In this document: positions 9,893 through 17,647 of the stretch, piece after piece | Layout: each line of letters begins with the position of its first letter | How positions within the stretch are numbered: the first letter of the stretch is position 1 | Assembly: GCF_009498455.1 (NCBI RefSeq) | Contig: NZ_CP045644.1 | Coordinates: 3,785,001 to 3,849,000 of the forward strand | Length of the DNA stretch: 64,000 bases | Reading direction: 5' to 3' | Origin: Variovorax paradoxus | GTDB lineage: Bacteria; Pseudomonadota; Gammaproteobacteria; Burkholderiales; Burkholderiaceae_C | Position numbers and translations under genes: made by a program | Notes under the pieces: generated by a model | What the model was told of the DNA's origin: nothing | The model's input: only the letters and a program-made list of their open reading frames with translations | The model's database searches: none

Positions 9893-11611
9893 ATGAGCTT
9901 TGAAGTGGACATCGGCTACAGCAGCCAGCGCGGGCCGCGCGACGCGAACGAAGATTTCGCCGGCGCGGTGCATGCACCCGCTGGCGACGAAGCGCGCGGG
10001 CTCATCGCGGCCATTGCCGACGGGGTGTCGAGTGGCGGACGCGGCCGCGAAGCGGCGCAGACCACGGTGATGGGTTTGCTGGCCGACTACTTCGCCACGC
10101 CCGCGACCTGGGAACCGACCGCCGCGCTCGACCGTTTGATCGGCGCGCAGAACGGCTGGCTGGCCGACCACAACCGCCGGCGCCAGGGCAAGCAGGAGGG
10201 CGCCGGCACGGCGCTCACCACGCTCACCGCGCTGGTGCTGCACGGCCAGAGCTACACGCTCGCCCACGTGGGCGACACGCGCGCCTGGCGCGTGCGCGCC
10301 GACGGCGAGCCCGCGCAGCTGCTCACGCAAGACCATGCCTTCGATCACCCCGACATGCGCAGCCGGCTCACGCGCGCCATCGGCCTGGACGACCAGGTGC
10401 GCGTCGACTACGTGCAGGGCGACGTGCGCGTGGGCGACTGCTTCGTGCTCAGCACCGACGGCGTGCACGGCGTGCTCAGGCCGCAGCAGGTGGCCGCGCT
10501 CGCGCTGCAGGGCGATGCCGAAGCGGCGAGCGAGGCGCTCGTGCATGCGGCGCTCGACGCCGGCACGCGCGACAACGCGACCGCGCTGGTGATCCGCGTG
10601 GTGGGGCTCGACGCGCGCCAGCTCGACGACGAACTCGGCGACGGCCGACGCCTCGCACCGCCGCCCGTGCTCAAGGTGGGCGACGTGCTCGACGGCTACG
10701 TCGTCACCGCGCCCGTGGCTGACACCGGCGTGCACCTGCTGTACCAGGCGCGCCATCCGGTCACGCGCGAACTCGTTGCGCTCAAGACGCTGCATCCCTC
10801 GCGCGCCAGCGACCCGCAGGAGCGCGCGATGCTGGCGCACGAAGCGTGGCTGGGGCAGCGCGTGGGCGAGGGCGGCGGTTTCGTGCGCGTGCACGAGCGC
10901 GCGCCGGACGCCAGCGCGCTGTACATCGTGTTCGACTGGCACGGCGGGCGCACGCTCGAGCAGATGCGCAAGGACGGCGCGCGCGGCACCGTGGCCGAGG
11001 TGGTCGCCGCGGCCATCGAGGTGAGCCGCGCGCTCGGGCGGCTGCACCGCCACGGCGTGATCCACCGCGACATCAAGCCGGGCAACCTGCACCGGGGCGA
11101 CGACGGCCGCTGGCGCATCCTCGACCTGGGCGTGGCGATCTCGGGCCGCGAGGGCGCGGCGCAGCGCGAGCTGCATGCGGGCACGCCGAGCTACATCAAC
11201 CCCGAGCAGTGGGAAGAGGGTGGCGTGGCCGACGCGGGCAGCGACCTGTTCGCGCTCGGCGCCACGCTGTACCAGTGGCTGGGTGGGCACCTGCCCTACG
11301 GCGAGATCGAGCCCTACCAAGTGGCGCGCTACCGGCGCGATCCGGTCGCGCTCTCGCGCCTGCGGCCCGACGTGCCCGTGTGGCTCGACCATTTGGTGCG
11401 CAAGGCCGTGGCTCGGGATCCGCGCGAACGCTTCGAGACCGCCGAGGAGATGCTGCTCGCGCTGGAGCGCGGCGCCTCGCGCCCCGTGAACGCGCCCGCC
11501 GCCACGCCGCTGATCCGCCGCGACCCGCTCGCGCTGTACCAGCTCGCGCTCGGCGTGTCGGTGCTGTTCAACGTGCTGCTCATCGTGTGGCTTCTCTTCC
11601 TGCCACGTTGA
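9893..11611 (+). CDS. Bifunctional PP2C-type phosphatase / serine-threonine kinase, C-terminal membrane anchor
   Basis: A 572-residue fusion. Residues 1 to about 240 are a PP2C phosphatase with metal-binding acidic residues in RDANEDF (E20, D21), DGVSSGG (D43), GDTRAW, STDGVHG and RDNATALV, so it looks active. Residues about 265-500 are a Hanks-type kinase: ALKTLHP (Lys298), HRDIKPGN (Asp393), DLG in place of DFG, and GTPSYINPEQ. The glycine-rich loop is degenerate (VADTGVHLLYQ). The C-terminal 25 residues form one hydrophobic helix ending LLFLPR, a tail anchor. The ATG at 9893 is chosen because the PP2C fold starts there. Genes of this design often sit with nirB/narK in proteobacteria, so a role in tuning nitrate assimilation is inferred, but the target is unknown. 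Confidence 0.92.
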   Translation: MSFEVDIGYSSQRGPRDANEDFAGAVHAPAGDEARGLIAAIADGVSSGGRGREAAQTTVMGLLADYFATPATWEPTAALDRLIGAQNGWLADHNRRRQGKQEGAGTALTTLTALVLHGQSYTLAHVGDTRAWRVRADGEPAQLLTQDHAFDHPDMRSRLTRAIGLDDQVRVDYVQGDVRVGDCFVLSTDGVHGVLRPQQVAALALQGDAEAASEALVHAALDAGTRDNATALVIRVVGLDARQLDDELGDGRRLAPPPVLKVGDVLDGYVVTAPVADTGVHLLYQARHPVTRELVALKTLHPSRASDPQERAMLAHEAWLGQRVGEGGGFVRVHERAPDASALYIVFDWHGGRTLEQMRKDGARGTVAEVVAAAIEVSRALGRLHRHGVIHRDIKPGNLHRGDDGRWRILDLGVAISGREGAAQRELHAGTPSYINPEQWEEGGVADAGSDLFALGATLYQWLGGHLPYGEIEPYQVARYRRDPVALSRLRPDVPVWLDHLVRKAVARDPRERFETAEEMLLALERGASRPVNAPAATPLIRRDPLALYQLALGVSVLFNVLLIVWLLFLPR

Positions 11612-11631
11612 GCGGGGGCGGGCGGCAAGGG

Positions 11632-12900
11632 TCATGAGCGGGCGGCCTTGCGAACGGGCGCGGGCTTTGCGGCAGCAGCAAGGGCGGGCGTGACGCGTGC
11701 GCGCCCACCTTTTTCGGCCCAGGTGCGCGTCCAGCGGATCTGCATCACGCGCATCACGCCGAGCATCACGAGCGACAGCAGCGCGAAGAAAACGAAGCCC
11801 CAGACATAGCTGCCCAGGTACTGCTTCGACAGGCCCATGGCGTTGGGCACGAGGCCGCCGCCGAGGGCGCCGATCTCGCCGATCATCGAGCCGGCCACTG
11901 CGGTGCTCGCGGGCCAGCGCAGGGGCACCAGCTGGAACAGCGCGCCGTTGCCCGCGCCCAGCGCGGCGAAGCACACGATGAGCAGCAGCGTGGTGAGCGC
12001 CAGCGAGCCTGACGAAAAGCCCACGAGCACGAGGCCCACGGCCACCACCAGCAGCACCACCGTGAGCGTGTTCACGCCGCCCCAGCGGTCGGACAGCCAC
12101 CCGCCTACGATGCGCACCGCCGCACCCATGAAGGCCGCGAGCATCGTCAGCTGGCCGGCCTGCACCTTGCTCACGCCGAACTGGTCGTAGTAGTACGAGG
12201 GCAAAAAGGTCGTGAGGCCGATGAAACCGCCGAAGGTCACGCCGTAGATCAGGCTGAAGACCCAGCCGTCCTTCTCGAACAGGCAGGCGATGTGTGCGCG
12301 GAAGCTGCCGTGGGGGTCCACATCGGGCGGTTCCTTCGCGAACAGCACCATCACCACCATCGGGATCAGGATCGCGACTGCGGCGACGCCGTACACCGCC
12401 TGCCAGCCGAGCCACAGGGCGAGCGGCGGCGCCACCAGCACCGACACGGCCGTGCCCACGTTGCCCGCGCCCACCAGGCCCATGGCGAGGCCCTTGTGCT
12501 GCGGCGGAAACCAGCCCGAGCCCAGCGACAGCGCCACGCCGAAGCTCGCGCCGGCGATGCCCAGCAGCACGCCCATCGCGAGCAGGTCGTTGAAGCTCTT
12601 CACGAAGAAGAAGCCGAACAGCATCGCCACGGCGATGAGGCCCATCTCGACCAGCGTGGCCTTCTTGCGGCCGATGTACTGCGAGAGCAGGCCCAGCGGA
12701 AAGCGCATGAGCGCGCCCGCGATGATCGGCACCGACAGCATCAGGCCCTTCTGCGCGGGCGAGAGATCGAAGGTCTCGCCGATGAAGGGCGCCATGGCGC
12801 CGTTGAGCACCCAGATGCAGCAGGAGAACGAGAAGTACAGGAAGGCCGCGAACAGGGTCGGACTGTGGCCTGACTGCAAGAAATTCCTGAAACCTGACAT
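11632..12900 (-). CDS. narK: Nitrate/nitrite transporter, major facilitator superfamily
   Basis: Inner-membrane transporter of 422 residues with about 12 hydrophobic helices. It carries NarK/NasA-family nitrate-signature-like glycine-rich segments (GIAGASFGVALSLGSGWFPP and AALGAGNGALFQLVP) and the MFS loop motif QYIGRKKATL. It is the second nitrate uptake route here beside NrtABD. The start MSGFRNFLQSGHSP at 12900 fits the family; the upstream in-frame ATG at 13056 lies inside the predicted leader RNA hairpins. Transcription is predicted from a sigma-54 promoter at 13090-13104 through a hexaloop hairpin and terminator. It is convergent with the phosphatase-kinase gene (20-base gap). Confidence 0.93.
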   Translation of the reverse strand: MSGFRNFLQSGHSPTLFAAFLYFSFSCCIWVLNGAMAPFIGETFDLSPAQKGLMLSVPIIAGALMRFPLGLLSQYIGRKKATLVEMGLIAVAMLFGFFFVKSFNDLLAMGVLLGIAGASFGVALSLGSGWFPPQHKGLAMGLVGAGNVGTAVSVLVAPPLALWLGWQAVYGVAAVAILIPMVVMVLFAKEPPDVDPHGSFRAHIACLFEKDGWVFSLIYGVTFGGFIGLTTFLPSYYYDQFGVSKVQAGQLTMLAAFMGAAVRIVGGWLSDRWGGVNTLTVVLLVVAVGLVLVGFSSGSLALTTLLLIVCFAALGAGNGALFQLVPLRWPASTAVAGSMIGEIGALGGGLVPNAMGLSKQYLGSYVWGFVFFALLSLVMLGVMRVMQIRWTRTWAEKGGRARVTPALAAAAKPAPVRKAARS

Positions 12901-12920
12901 GGTGTTCAAACGTGCAAAAA

Positions 12921-12944
12921 GCCGCGGCGCGACCGGGAGGCGGC
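12921..12944 (-). terminator. Intrinsic terminator in the narK leader (attenuator)
   Basis: Read on the minus strand, GCCGC and GCGGC form a GC stem followed directly by CTTTTTGC (U-run at 12916-12920), only 16 bases before the narK ATG. A terminator inside a 5' leader implies conditional read-through, as in ANTAR-regulated nas leaders. Confidence 0.7.
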
Positions 12945-13058
12945 CGTGTCGACGGACAGGGGTGGAGTCGGGGTACCGTCGGCGAACGCCGTCGGCATGG
13001 GGGGGGCCCGGCCTGAGAGTGGCCGGGTTGGATGCAGGAACCTGCAGCCTCACCAAAG

Positions 13059-13076
13059 CGGTGCTTCGTTACACCG
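13059..13076 (-). promoter_or_regulatory. ANTAR-type hexaloop hairpin in narK leader RNA
   Basis: On the minus strand CGGTGT and GCACCG pair (six pairs, one a U-G) around the hexaloop AACGAA, which has A at loop position 1 and G at position 4, the known ANTAR-recognition pattern. It begins about 2 bases after the predicted +1 (13078). A second hairpin, TGCAGG/CCTGCA at 13033-13046, follows but its loop does not fit the pattern. A further GC hairpin lies at 13007-13027. Confidence 0.6.
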
Positions 13077-13089
13077 TGCCCTGTTCGAT

Positions 13090-13104
13090 GCAAGAGGCGT
13101 GCCC
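13090..13104 (-). promoter_or_regulatory. Sigma-54 promoter of narK
   Basis: On the minus strand GGGCACGCCTCTTGC matches TGGCACG-N4-TTGC at all positions but the first, with correct GG-to-GC spacing and A after TTGC. The predicted start is near 13078, putting the hexaloop hairpin at the very 5' end of the transcript. No clear NtrC dyad is visible close by. Confidence 0.65.
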
Positions 13105-13159
13105 GCGAATTCAGGCTGGCGTGACCTATGCTTCCGGGGCCTTGCCACTCCTTGCCGCC

Positions 13160-14452
13160 ATGTCCCTTCTCGTCGTCCTTTCCCCCGAACCCGCTGAGGG
13201 CGAGTCCTTGCCGGCGTCGCTGCAGCAGTCGATCGATGCCGCGGGCGTCGCGAGTGTCACGGTGCTGGGGCGTGCGGGCTGCCATACGCTGGTGCAGCGC
13301 ACGCAGGCGCTTGCACCGTCGATGGTCCTGGTGCATCTGGATGAAACACCGCCGCAACTGGATGCGCTGCTCGAAGCGCTGGCCGCATGGCGCGGCGCAC
13401 CGCCCTGCGCATTGGGTGTGATGAGCGCGCCGCTGGACGGCACGCAGCATGCCGCGCTCGTGGCCGCGGGCGTGCACGCGTGGGTACCCCACGAAGGCGT
13501 CGATTCGCTCGCCGCACTGATTGCGCAGGCGCAGGCCCGCTGGACGCGCGAGGCCGCGCTGCGCACCGAGCTCGACGGCCTGCGCACGCGCATGGACGAG
13601 CGCAAGTGGGTCGACCGCGCCAAGGGCCTGCTGATGTCCGCGCGCGGCATCGGCGAGGACGAAGCCTTCGGCCTGCTGCGCGGTGCCGCAATGCACGCCA
13701 ACCTGCGGCTGGGCGAGGTGTCGCGCTCGGTCATCGAAGCTGCGCAGTGGGCCGAGGCGATCAACCGCGCGGGCCAGCTGCGCATGCTCTCGCAGCGGCT
13801 GGTGCGGGTGGCGGCGCAGCTCGCGGCCGGTATCGATGCGCAGCGTGCGCGCGTGCTGCGCACGCAATCGACCGAGCGGGTGCAGCAGACGCTGGATCAT
13901 CTGGCGGCCCTCGAGCTGGGCCCGGCCGGCGTGCAGGCGCTCGGCGAGGTGCAGGCCGCGTGGACTGGGCTGGCTGCGCTGCTGGGCGCCAAGCCCGCGT
14001 CGACGGGGCTTGCTGCGATCGATGCGCGCGGTGAGGCCTTGCTGTCGGCGGCCGAATCCCTGACGGATGCGCTGGAGGCTTCGGGCGCGCGGCGCGCGCT
14101 GCGCATCGTCAACATCTGCGGACGGCAGCGCATGCGCGCGCAGCGGCTGGCGAAGGATGCATTGCTGGCCTCGACGCTCGCGGCCGGCGCCTCGCGCGAC
14201 CGGCTGCTGCCGACCATGAACGAGTTCGAAGCCGCGCTGCTGGAGCTGGAGCGCGCACCGCTCAGCTCCCCCGAGATCCGCGCCGGGTTGGTGAGCGCGC
14301 GCGACGAGTGGCTGCGCCTCGTCGGCGGCGTGCAGGCGCTCGACAGCCCCGAAGGGCGCGCCACGCTGGTGCGTTCCAGCGAGGCGCTCGTGGACACCTT
14401 CGAGCGCCTGACCGGGTGGTACGAGCACAGCCTGCAGGTCATCATGTCTTGA
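13160..14452 (+). CDS. ANTAR-domain regulator with duplicated PilJ/NarX-like P-box motifs (NasT-like N-terminus)
   Basis: A 430-residue protein. Residues 1 to about 125 resemble a NasT-type receiver or pseudo-receiver (MVLVHLDETPP). Residues about 133-195 are an ANTAR RNA-binding domain (ERKWVDRAKGLLMSARGIGE and a following helix). The C-terminal half has two copies of a PilJ/NarX-sensor motif: INRAGQLRMLSQRLVR from Ile201 and RIVNICGRQRMRAQRLAK from Arg315. The NarX P-box that binds nitrate is of the form INKAGSLRMQSYR, so nitrate/nitrite sensing is inferred. No TM helices are seen, so it should be cytoplasmic. It is divergent from narK, whose leader carries an ANTAR-type hexaloop, and convergent with nrtD. 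I see no close functional precedent for this domain combination; an antitermination role is inference. Confidence 0.85.
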   Translation: MSLLVVLSPEPAEGESLPASLQQSIDAAGVASVTVLGRAGCHTLVQRTQALAPSMVLVHLDETPPQLDALLEALAAWRGAPPCALGVMSAPLDGTQHAALVAAGVHAWVPHEGVDSLAALIAQAQARWTREAALRTELDGLRTRMDERKWVDRAKGLLMSARGIGEDEAFGLLRGAAMHANLRLGEVSRSVIEAAQWAEAINRAGQLRMLSQRLVRVAAQLAAGIDAQRARVLRTQSTERVQQTLDHLAALELGPAGVQALGEVQAAWTGLAALLGAKPASTGLAAIDARGEALLSAAESLTDALEASGARRALRIVNICGRQRMRAQRLAKDALLASTLAAGASRDRLLPTMNEFEAALLELERAPLSSPEIRAGLVSARDEWLRLVGGVQALDSPEGRATLVRSSEALVDTFERLTGWYEHSLQVIMS

Positions 14453-14477
14453 CGCCCGTGGTGCTGCGCCTGCGGGG

Positions 14478-15287
14478 TCAGGCCGCGGCCTTCTCCACAT
14501 GCGCCTGGCGCGTGTAGAGAAAATCGATCACCGCCTTGCGTGCGTGCACATAGGCCGGGTCTTCGGCCAGCGCGACGCGGTTGCGCGGGCGCGCGATGTC
14601 CACCGCCAGCACCTCGCCGATGGTGGCGGCCGGGCCGTTGGTGAGCATCACGATGCGGTCGGACAGCAGCACGGCCTCGTCGACGTCGTGCGTGACCATG
14701 ACGACCGTGCTGCGCGTCTTCTGCACGATGGCGAGCAGTTCGTCCTGCAGCTTGGCGCGGGTGAGGGCGTCGAGGGCGCCGAAGGGCTCGTCCATCAGCA
14801 GCACCTTGGGCTCCATCGACAGCGCACGGGCGAGGCCCACGCGCTGCTTCATGCCGCCCGAGATTTCGCCGGGCCGCTTCTGCGCCGCGGGCGTGAGGCC
14901 CACCAGCGCGAGCGCCGCATCGGTGCGTTCGCGCAGCTGCGCCTTGCTCTCGGTGGCCGCGAACACGCGCTCGACCGCGAGGTACACGTTCTCGAAGCAG
15001 GTGAGCCAGGGCAGCAGCGAGTGGTTCTGGAACACCACGGCGCGCTCGGGGCCCGGGCCCTTGATCTCCTTGTTGGCGCACAGCAGCACGCCCTGCGTGG
15101 GCGTGGTCAGGCCGGCGATGAGGTTCAGCAGCGTCGACTTGCCGCAGCCCGAGTGCCCGATGAGCGTGACGAACTCGCCCTTGGCCACGTTCAGGTTCAC
15201 GTCGCGCAGCGCGACGAAGCGACCCTTGGGTGTCTTGAACGCCTGCTCGACGCCGTGGATCTCGATGTACTTCGAATCGTCGTTCAT
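14478..15287 (-). CDS. nrtD: Nitrate ABC transporter ATP-binding protein (NrtD/NasD-like)
   Basis: A 269-residue ATPase energising nitrate import. It shows Walker A GHSGCGKST, Q-loop FQNHSLLPWLT, signature ISGGMKQRVGLARAL, Walker B VLLMDEPFGALDAL and the H-loop VTHDVDEA. It is a single-domain NrtD/TauB-like subunit without the C-terminal regulatory substrate-binding domain of cyanobacterial NrtC. The ATG overlaps the nrtB stop (ATGA, 15284-15287). It is the last gene of nrtABD and convergent with the ANTAR-PilJ gene. The family also includes taurine, sulfonate and cyanate ATPases; the nitrate assignment rests on context. Confidence 0.93.
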   Translation of the reverse strand: MNDDSKYIEIHGVEQAFKTPKGRFVALRDVNLNVAKGEFVTLIGHSGCGKSTLLNLIAGLTTPTQGVLLCANKEIKGPGPERAVVFQNHSLLPWLTCFENVYLAVERVFAATESKAQLRERTDAALALVGLTPAAQKRPGEISGGMKQRVGLARALSMEPKVLLMDEPFGALDALTRAKLQDELLAIVQKTRSTVVMVTHDVDEAVLLSDRIVMLTNGPAATIGEVLAVDIARPRNRVALAEDPAYVHARKAVIDFLYTRQAHVEKAAA

Positions 15288-16210
15288 GATTTCACCTCTT
15301 CGAACGTGAATGCGGTAGCGAGCTTGATGAGCGCGAACTCCAGCACCAGACCGACGATGCCGATCACGAAGATCGCGATGATGATGTTGGCGACGTTGAG
15401 GTTGTTCCACTCGTCCCACACCCAGAAGCCGATGCCGACGCCGCCCGTGAGCATTTCGGCCGCGACGATCACCAGCCACGCGGTGCCGACGGCGAGCCGC
15501 ACGCCCGTGAGCATGTAGGGCAGCACGGCCGGAAAGAGGATCTTGGTGAGGATCTTCCATTCGCTGAGGTTGAGCACCTTGGCCACGTTCATGTAGTCGC
15601 TCGGCACGCGCTGCACGCCGACCGCAGTGTTGATGACCATCGGCCAGATCGAGCAGATGAAGATGGTCCAGATCGCGGCCGGGTTGGCACCCTTGAACAC
15701 CAGCAGGCCGATGGGCAGCCAGGCCAGCGGCGACACGGGGCGCAGCAGGCTGATCAGCGGGTTGAACATGCGCGAGAGGAACTCGAAGCGCCCGATGGCA
15801 AAGCCGGCCGGAATGCCGACCGCCGCCGCGAGGCCGAAGCCCAGTGCCACGCGCTGCAGCGACGAGAGCACGTTCCAGCCCACGCCCTGGTCGTTCGGAC
15901 CCTTGCTGTAGAACGGATCGCTGAACACCGTGAGCGCCTGCTGCCAGGTGGCGAGCGGCGTGGGGAAACCGGTGGTGCTCTTCATGGCCACGATCTCCCA
16001 GACCAGCACCAGCAGGCCGAAACCCAGGAGCGGCGGGAGCACGCGCATCCAGAAGGCGCGCAGGTCGAGAGGCGTGCGTGGCTTCTTCTCTTTCTCCGCG
16101 CGGGGGAGCGGGGCGGCCTTGGCGTGGGCCGCACCCTCACCCCGGCTCTCTCCCGCATGCGGGAGAGGGAGGGATGCGTTCAGGGGCGAGTGAAAGACGG
16201 CGCTGACCAT
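15284..16210 (-). CDS. nrtB: Nitrate ABC transporter permease
   Basis: Inner-membrane permease of 308 residues with about six TM helices and the EAA-like loop near the C-terminus (LSEWKILTKILFPAVLPYM). I chose the ATG at 16210 because GAGGAG lies 9 bases upstream; an ATG at 16231 is also in frame but lacks such a site. Residues about 12-29 (LPLPHAGESRGEGAAHAK) have no family counterpart and are encoded by palindromic repeat copy D, so a mobile repeat has extended the cytoplasmic N-terminus. The gene follows nrtA by 20 bases and is coupled to nrtD by a 4-base overlap. Confidence 0.93.
   Translation of the reverse strand: MVSAVFHSPLNASLPLPHAGESRGEGAAHAKAAPLPRAEKEKKPRTPLDLRAFWMRVLPPLLGFGLLVLVWEIVAMKSTTGFPTPLATWQQALTVFSDPFYSKGPNDQGVGWNVLSSLQRVALGFGLAAAVGIPAGFAIGRFEFLSRMFNPLISLLRPVSPLAWLPIGLLVFKGANPAAIWTIFICSIWPMVINTAVGVQRVPSDYMNVAKVLNLSEWKILTKILFPAVLPYMLTGVRLAVGTAWLVIVAAEMLTGGVGIGFWVWDEWNNLNVANIIIAIFVIGIVGLVLEFALIKLATAFTFEEVKS
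16134..16169 (-). repeat. Palindromic repeat copy D inside the nrtB N-terminus
   Basis: CCCTCACCCCGG is followed by the perfect 20-bp palindrome CTCTCCCGCATGCGGGAGAG (16148-16167). It has the same layout as copies B and C. It is in frame within nrtB and adds about 18 residues without breaking the gene. Confidence 0.88.
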
Positions 16211-16230
16211 GGTGTGTTTCTCCTCGAACA

Positions 16231-17478
16231 TCAAACGTGCAACTTGAACGAGTCCGCGTACTTCTTCGGGTCCTTGCCGTCCCAGACGGTGCCGTCGAAG
16301 AGCTTGCTGCTGCGCATCGTGTCCTTGGGCACGGGCGTCTGCGTGGCGGCAGCGGCCTGCTTGTAGATGTCGATGCGGTTGATCTCGGTGGCCACCTTCA
16401 GGTAGTCGGGGTGCTCCTTCAGCAGGCCCCAGCGCTTGTGCTGCGTGAGGAACCACATGCCGTCCGACAGGTACGGGAAGTTCACGGCGCCGCCGTTGTA
16501 GAACTTCATGTGGTTGGGGTCGTCCCAGCTCTTGCCCAGGCCGTTGACGTAGCGGCCCAGGATGCGCTGGTTGATGGCGTCCACGCTGGTGTTGACGTAG
16601 CTCTTGTCGGCGATGGTCTCGGCCATCTTGTTCTTGTTCTGCAGGCCGGCGTCGATCCACTTGCTGGCCTCGAGGATGGCGGCGGTGACGGCGCGCGCGG
16701 TGTTCGGGTACTTCTTCGTGAACTCCGCGGTGCAGCCGAGCACTTTCTCGGGGTGGTCCTTCCAGATGTCCTGCGTGGTGATCGCCGTGATGCCGATGCC
16801 GTCCATGATCGCGCGCTGGCCCCAGGGCTCGCCCACGCAGTAGCCGTCCATGTTGCCCACGCGCATGTTCGCGACCATCTGCGGGGGCGGCACGGTGATG
16901 TTCTTCACGTCCTTGAATGGGTCGATGCCGGCGGAGGCGAGCCAGTAGTACAGCCACATGGCGTGCGTGCCGGTGGGGAAGGTCTGGGCGAAGGTGTATT
17001 CGCGCTTCTCCGTCGCAATCAGCTTGGCGAGCGAGGCCGCATCGACCGCGCCCTTGTCGGCCAGCTTCTTCGAGAGCGTGATCGCCTGGCCGTTGTTGTT
17101 GAGGGTCATGAGCACGGCCATGTCCTTCTTGGGGCCGCTCAGGCCCAGGTGCATGCCGTAGACGAGGCCGTAGAGCACGTGCGCCATGTCCAGGTCGCCG
17201 TTGGAGAGCTTGTCGCGCACGCCGGCCCAGCTGGCTTCCTTGCTGGGCACGATCTTCACGCCGTACTTCTTGTCGATGCCCAGCACCGAGGCCATCACCA
17301 CGCTGGCGCAGTCGGTCAGCGGGATGAAGCCGATCTTCACTTCTTCCTTCTCCGGCTTGTCCGAGCCCTGGGCCCAGACGGCGGCGCGCAGCGCGGGGTC
17401 GATGCCCACGGCGCCGAGGGCGGCGGCCTGCAGCACGCGGCGCCGGCTCAGTTTGGTTGTCAGCAGCAGATCGGACAT
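16231..17478 (-). CDS. nrtA: Nitrate ABC transporter periplasmic substrate-binding protein, Tat-exported
   Basis: A 415-residue NrtA-family binding protein. The N-terminus has a twin-arginine motif (LSRRRVLQAAALGAVG) then a hydrophobic stretch ending near VWAQG, so it is predicted to be exported folded and is not a cytoplasmic NasS-type sensor. Family segments include IGFIPLTDCASVVMA, FPTGTHAMWLYYWLASAG, MDGYCVGEPWGQRA and DGMWFLTQHKRWG. It is the first gene of nrtABD, behind a 5' leader with ANTAR-type hairpin and terminator and a sigma-54/NtrC promoter. The family binds nitrate and nitrite; some members bind bicarbonate or cyanate. Confidence 0.95.
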   Translation of the reverse strand: MSDLLLTTKLSRRRVLQAAALGAVGIDPALRAAVWAQGSDKPEKEEVKIGFIPLTDCASVVMASVLGIDKKYGVKIVPSKEASWAGVRDKLSNGDLDMAHVLYGLVYGMHLGLSGPKKDMAVLMTLNNNGQAITLSKKLADKGAVDAASLAKLIATEKREYTFAQTFPTGTHAMWLYYWLASAGIDPFKDVKNITVPPPQMVANMRVGNMDGYCVGEPWGQRAIMDGIGITAITTQDIWKDHPEKVLGCTAEFTKKYPNTARAVTAAILEASKWIDAGLQNKNKMAETIADKSYVNTSVDAINQRILGRYVNGLGKSWDDPNHMKFYNGGAVNFPYLSDGMWFLTQHKRWGLLKEHPDYLKVATEINRIDIYKQAAAATQTPVPKDTMRSSKLFDGTVWDGKDPKKYADSFKLHV

Positions 17479-17511
17479 GGGCGGGGCTCCAGAAGTGAAA
17501 GACAAAAACGA

Positions 17512-17574
17512 AAAGGCGTCCGCACCGCGCAGGGGCCGCTCGTGAACGAGCCCTTGCGGGATGGGGACGCCTTT
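17512..17574 (-). terminator. Intrinsic terminator in the nrtA leader (attenuator)
   Basis: On the minus strand AAAGGCGTCC (17574-17565) and GGACGCCTTT (17521-17512) form a 10-bp stem enclosing an inner hairpin GCTCGT/ACGAGC, followed by TTTTCGTTTTTGTC. It lies about 34 bases before the nrtA ATG and downstream of the hexaloop hairpin. This is the order seen in the Klebsiella nasF leader controlled by NasR. Confidence 0.8.
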
Positions 17575-17591
17575 GTCCGGATCGGTGGGCC

Positions 17592-17634
17592 GCACCCGCC
17601 GTTGGGTGCAACCTGCCTCAAGACCTTGCGGTCT
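17592..17634 (-). promoter_or_regulatory. ANTAR-type two-hairpin leader of nrtA
   Basis: Minus strand: the first hairpin AGACC-GCAA-GGTCT (17634-17621) starts about 3 bases after the predicted +1. The second, GCACCC-AACGGC-GGGTGC (17609-17592), has a six-base loop with A at position 1 and G at position 4, the conserved ANTAR contact bases. The first loop is a tetraloop and does not match. NasR, encoded just upstream, is the likely ligand (inference). Confidence 0.65.
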
Positions 17635-17647
17635 GTGACAAGCTCCA

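Noticed and set aside
13033..13046. Second narK leader hairpin considered as a canonical ANTAR hexaloop
   Set aside because: The loop (GGTTCC or a two-base loop) lacks A at position 1 and G at position 4.
9851..14500. A 1549-codon open frame on the minus strand across the phosphatase-kinase gene, narK and the ANTAR-PilJ gene
   Set aside because: It is low-complexity (Arg/Ala/His-rich), has no family motifs and is antisense to or out of frame with three clear genes; a product of high GC.
16231..17478. NrtA considered as a cytoplasmic NasS-type nitrate sensor for an ANTAR partner
   Set aside because: It has a clear twin-arginine signal and is followed by permease and ATPase genes, so it is a transport protein.
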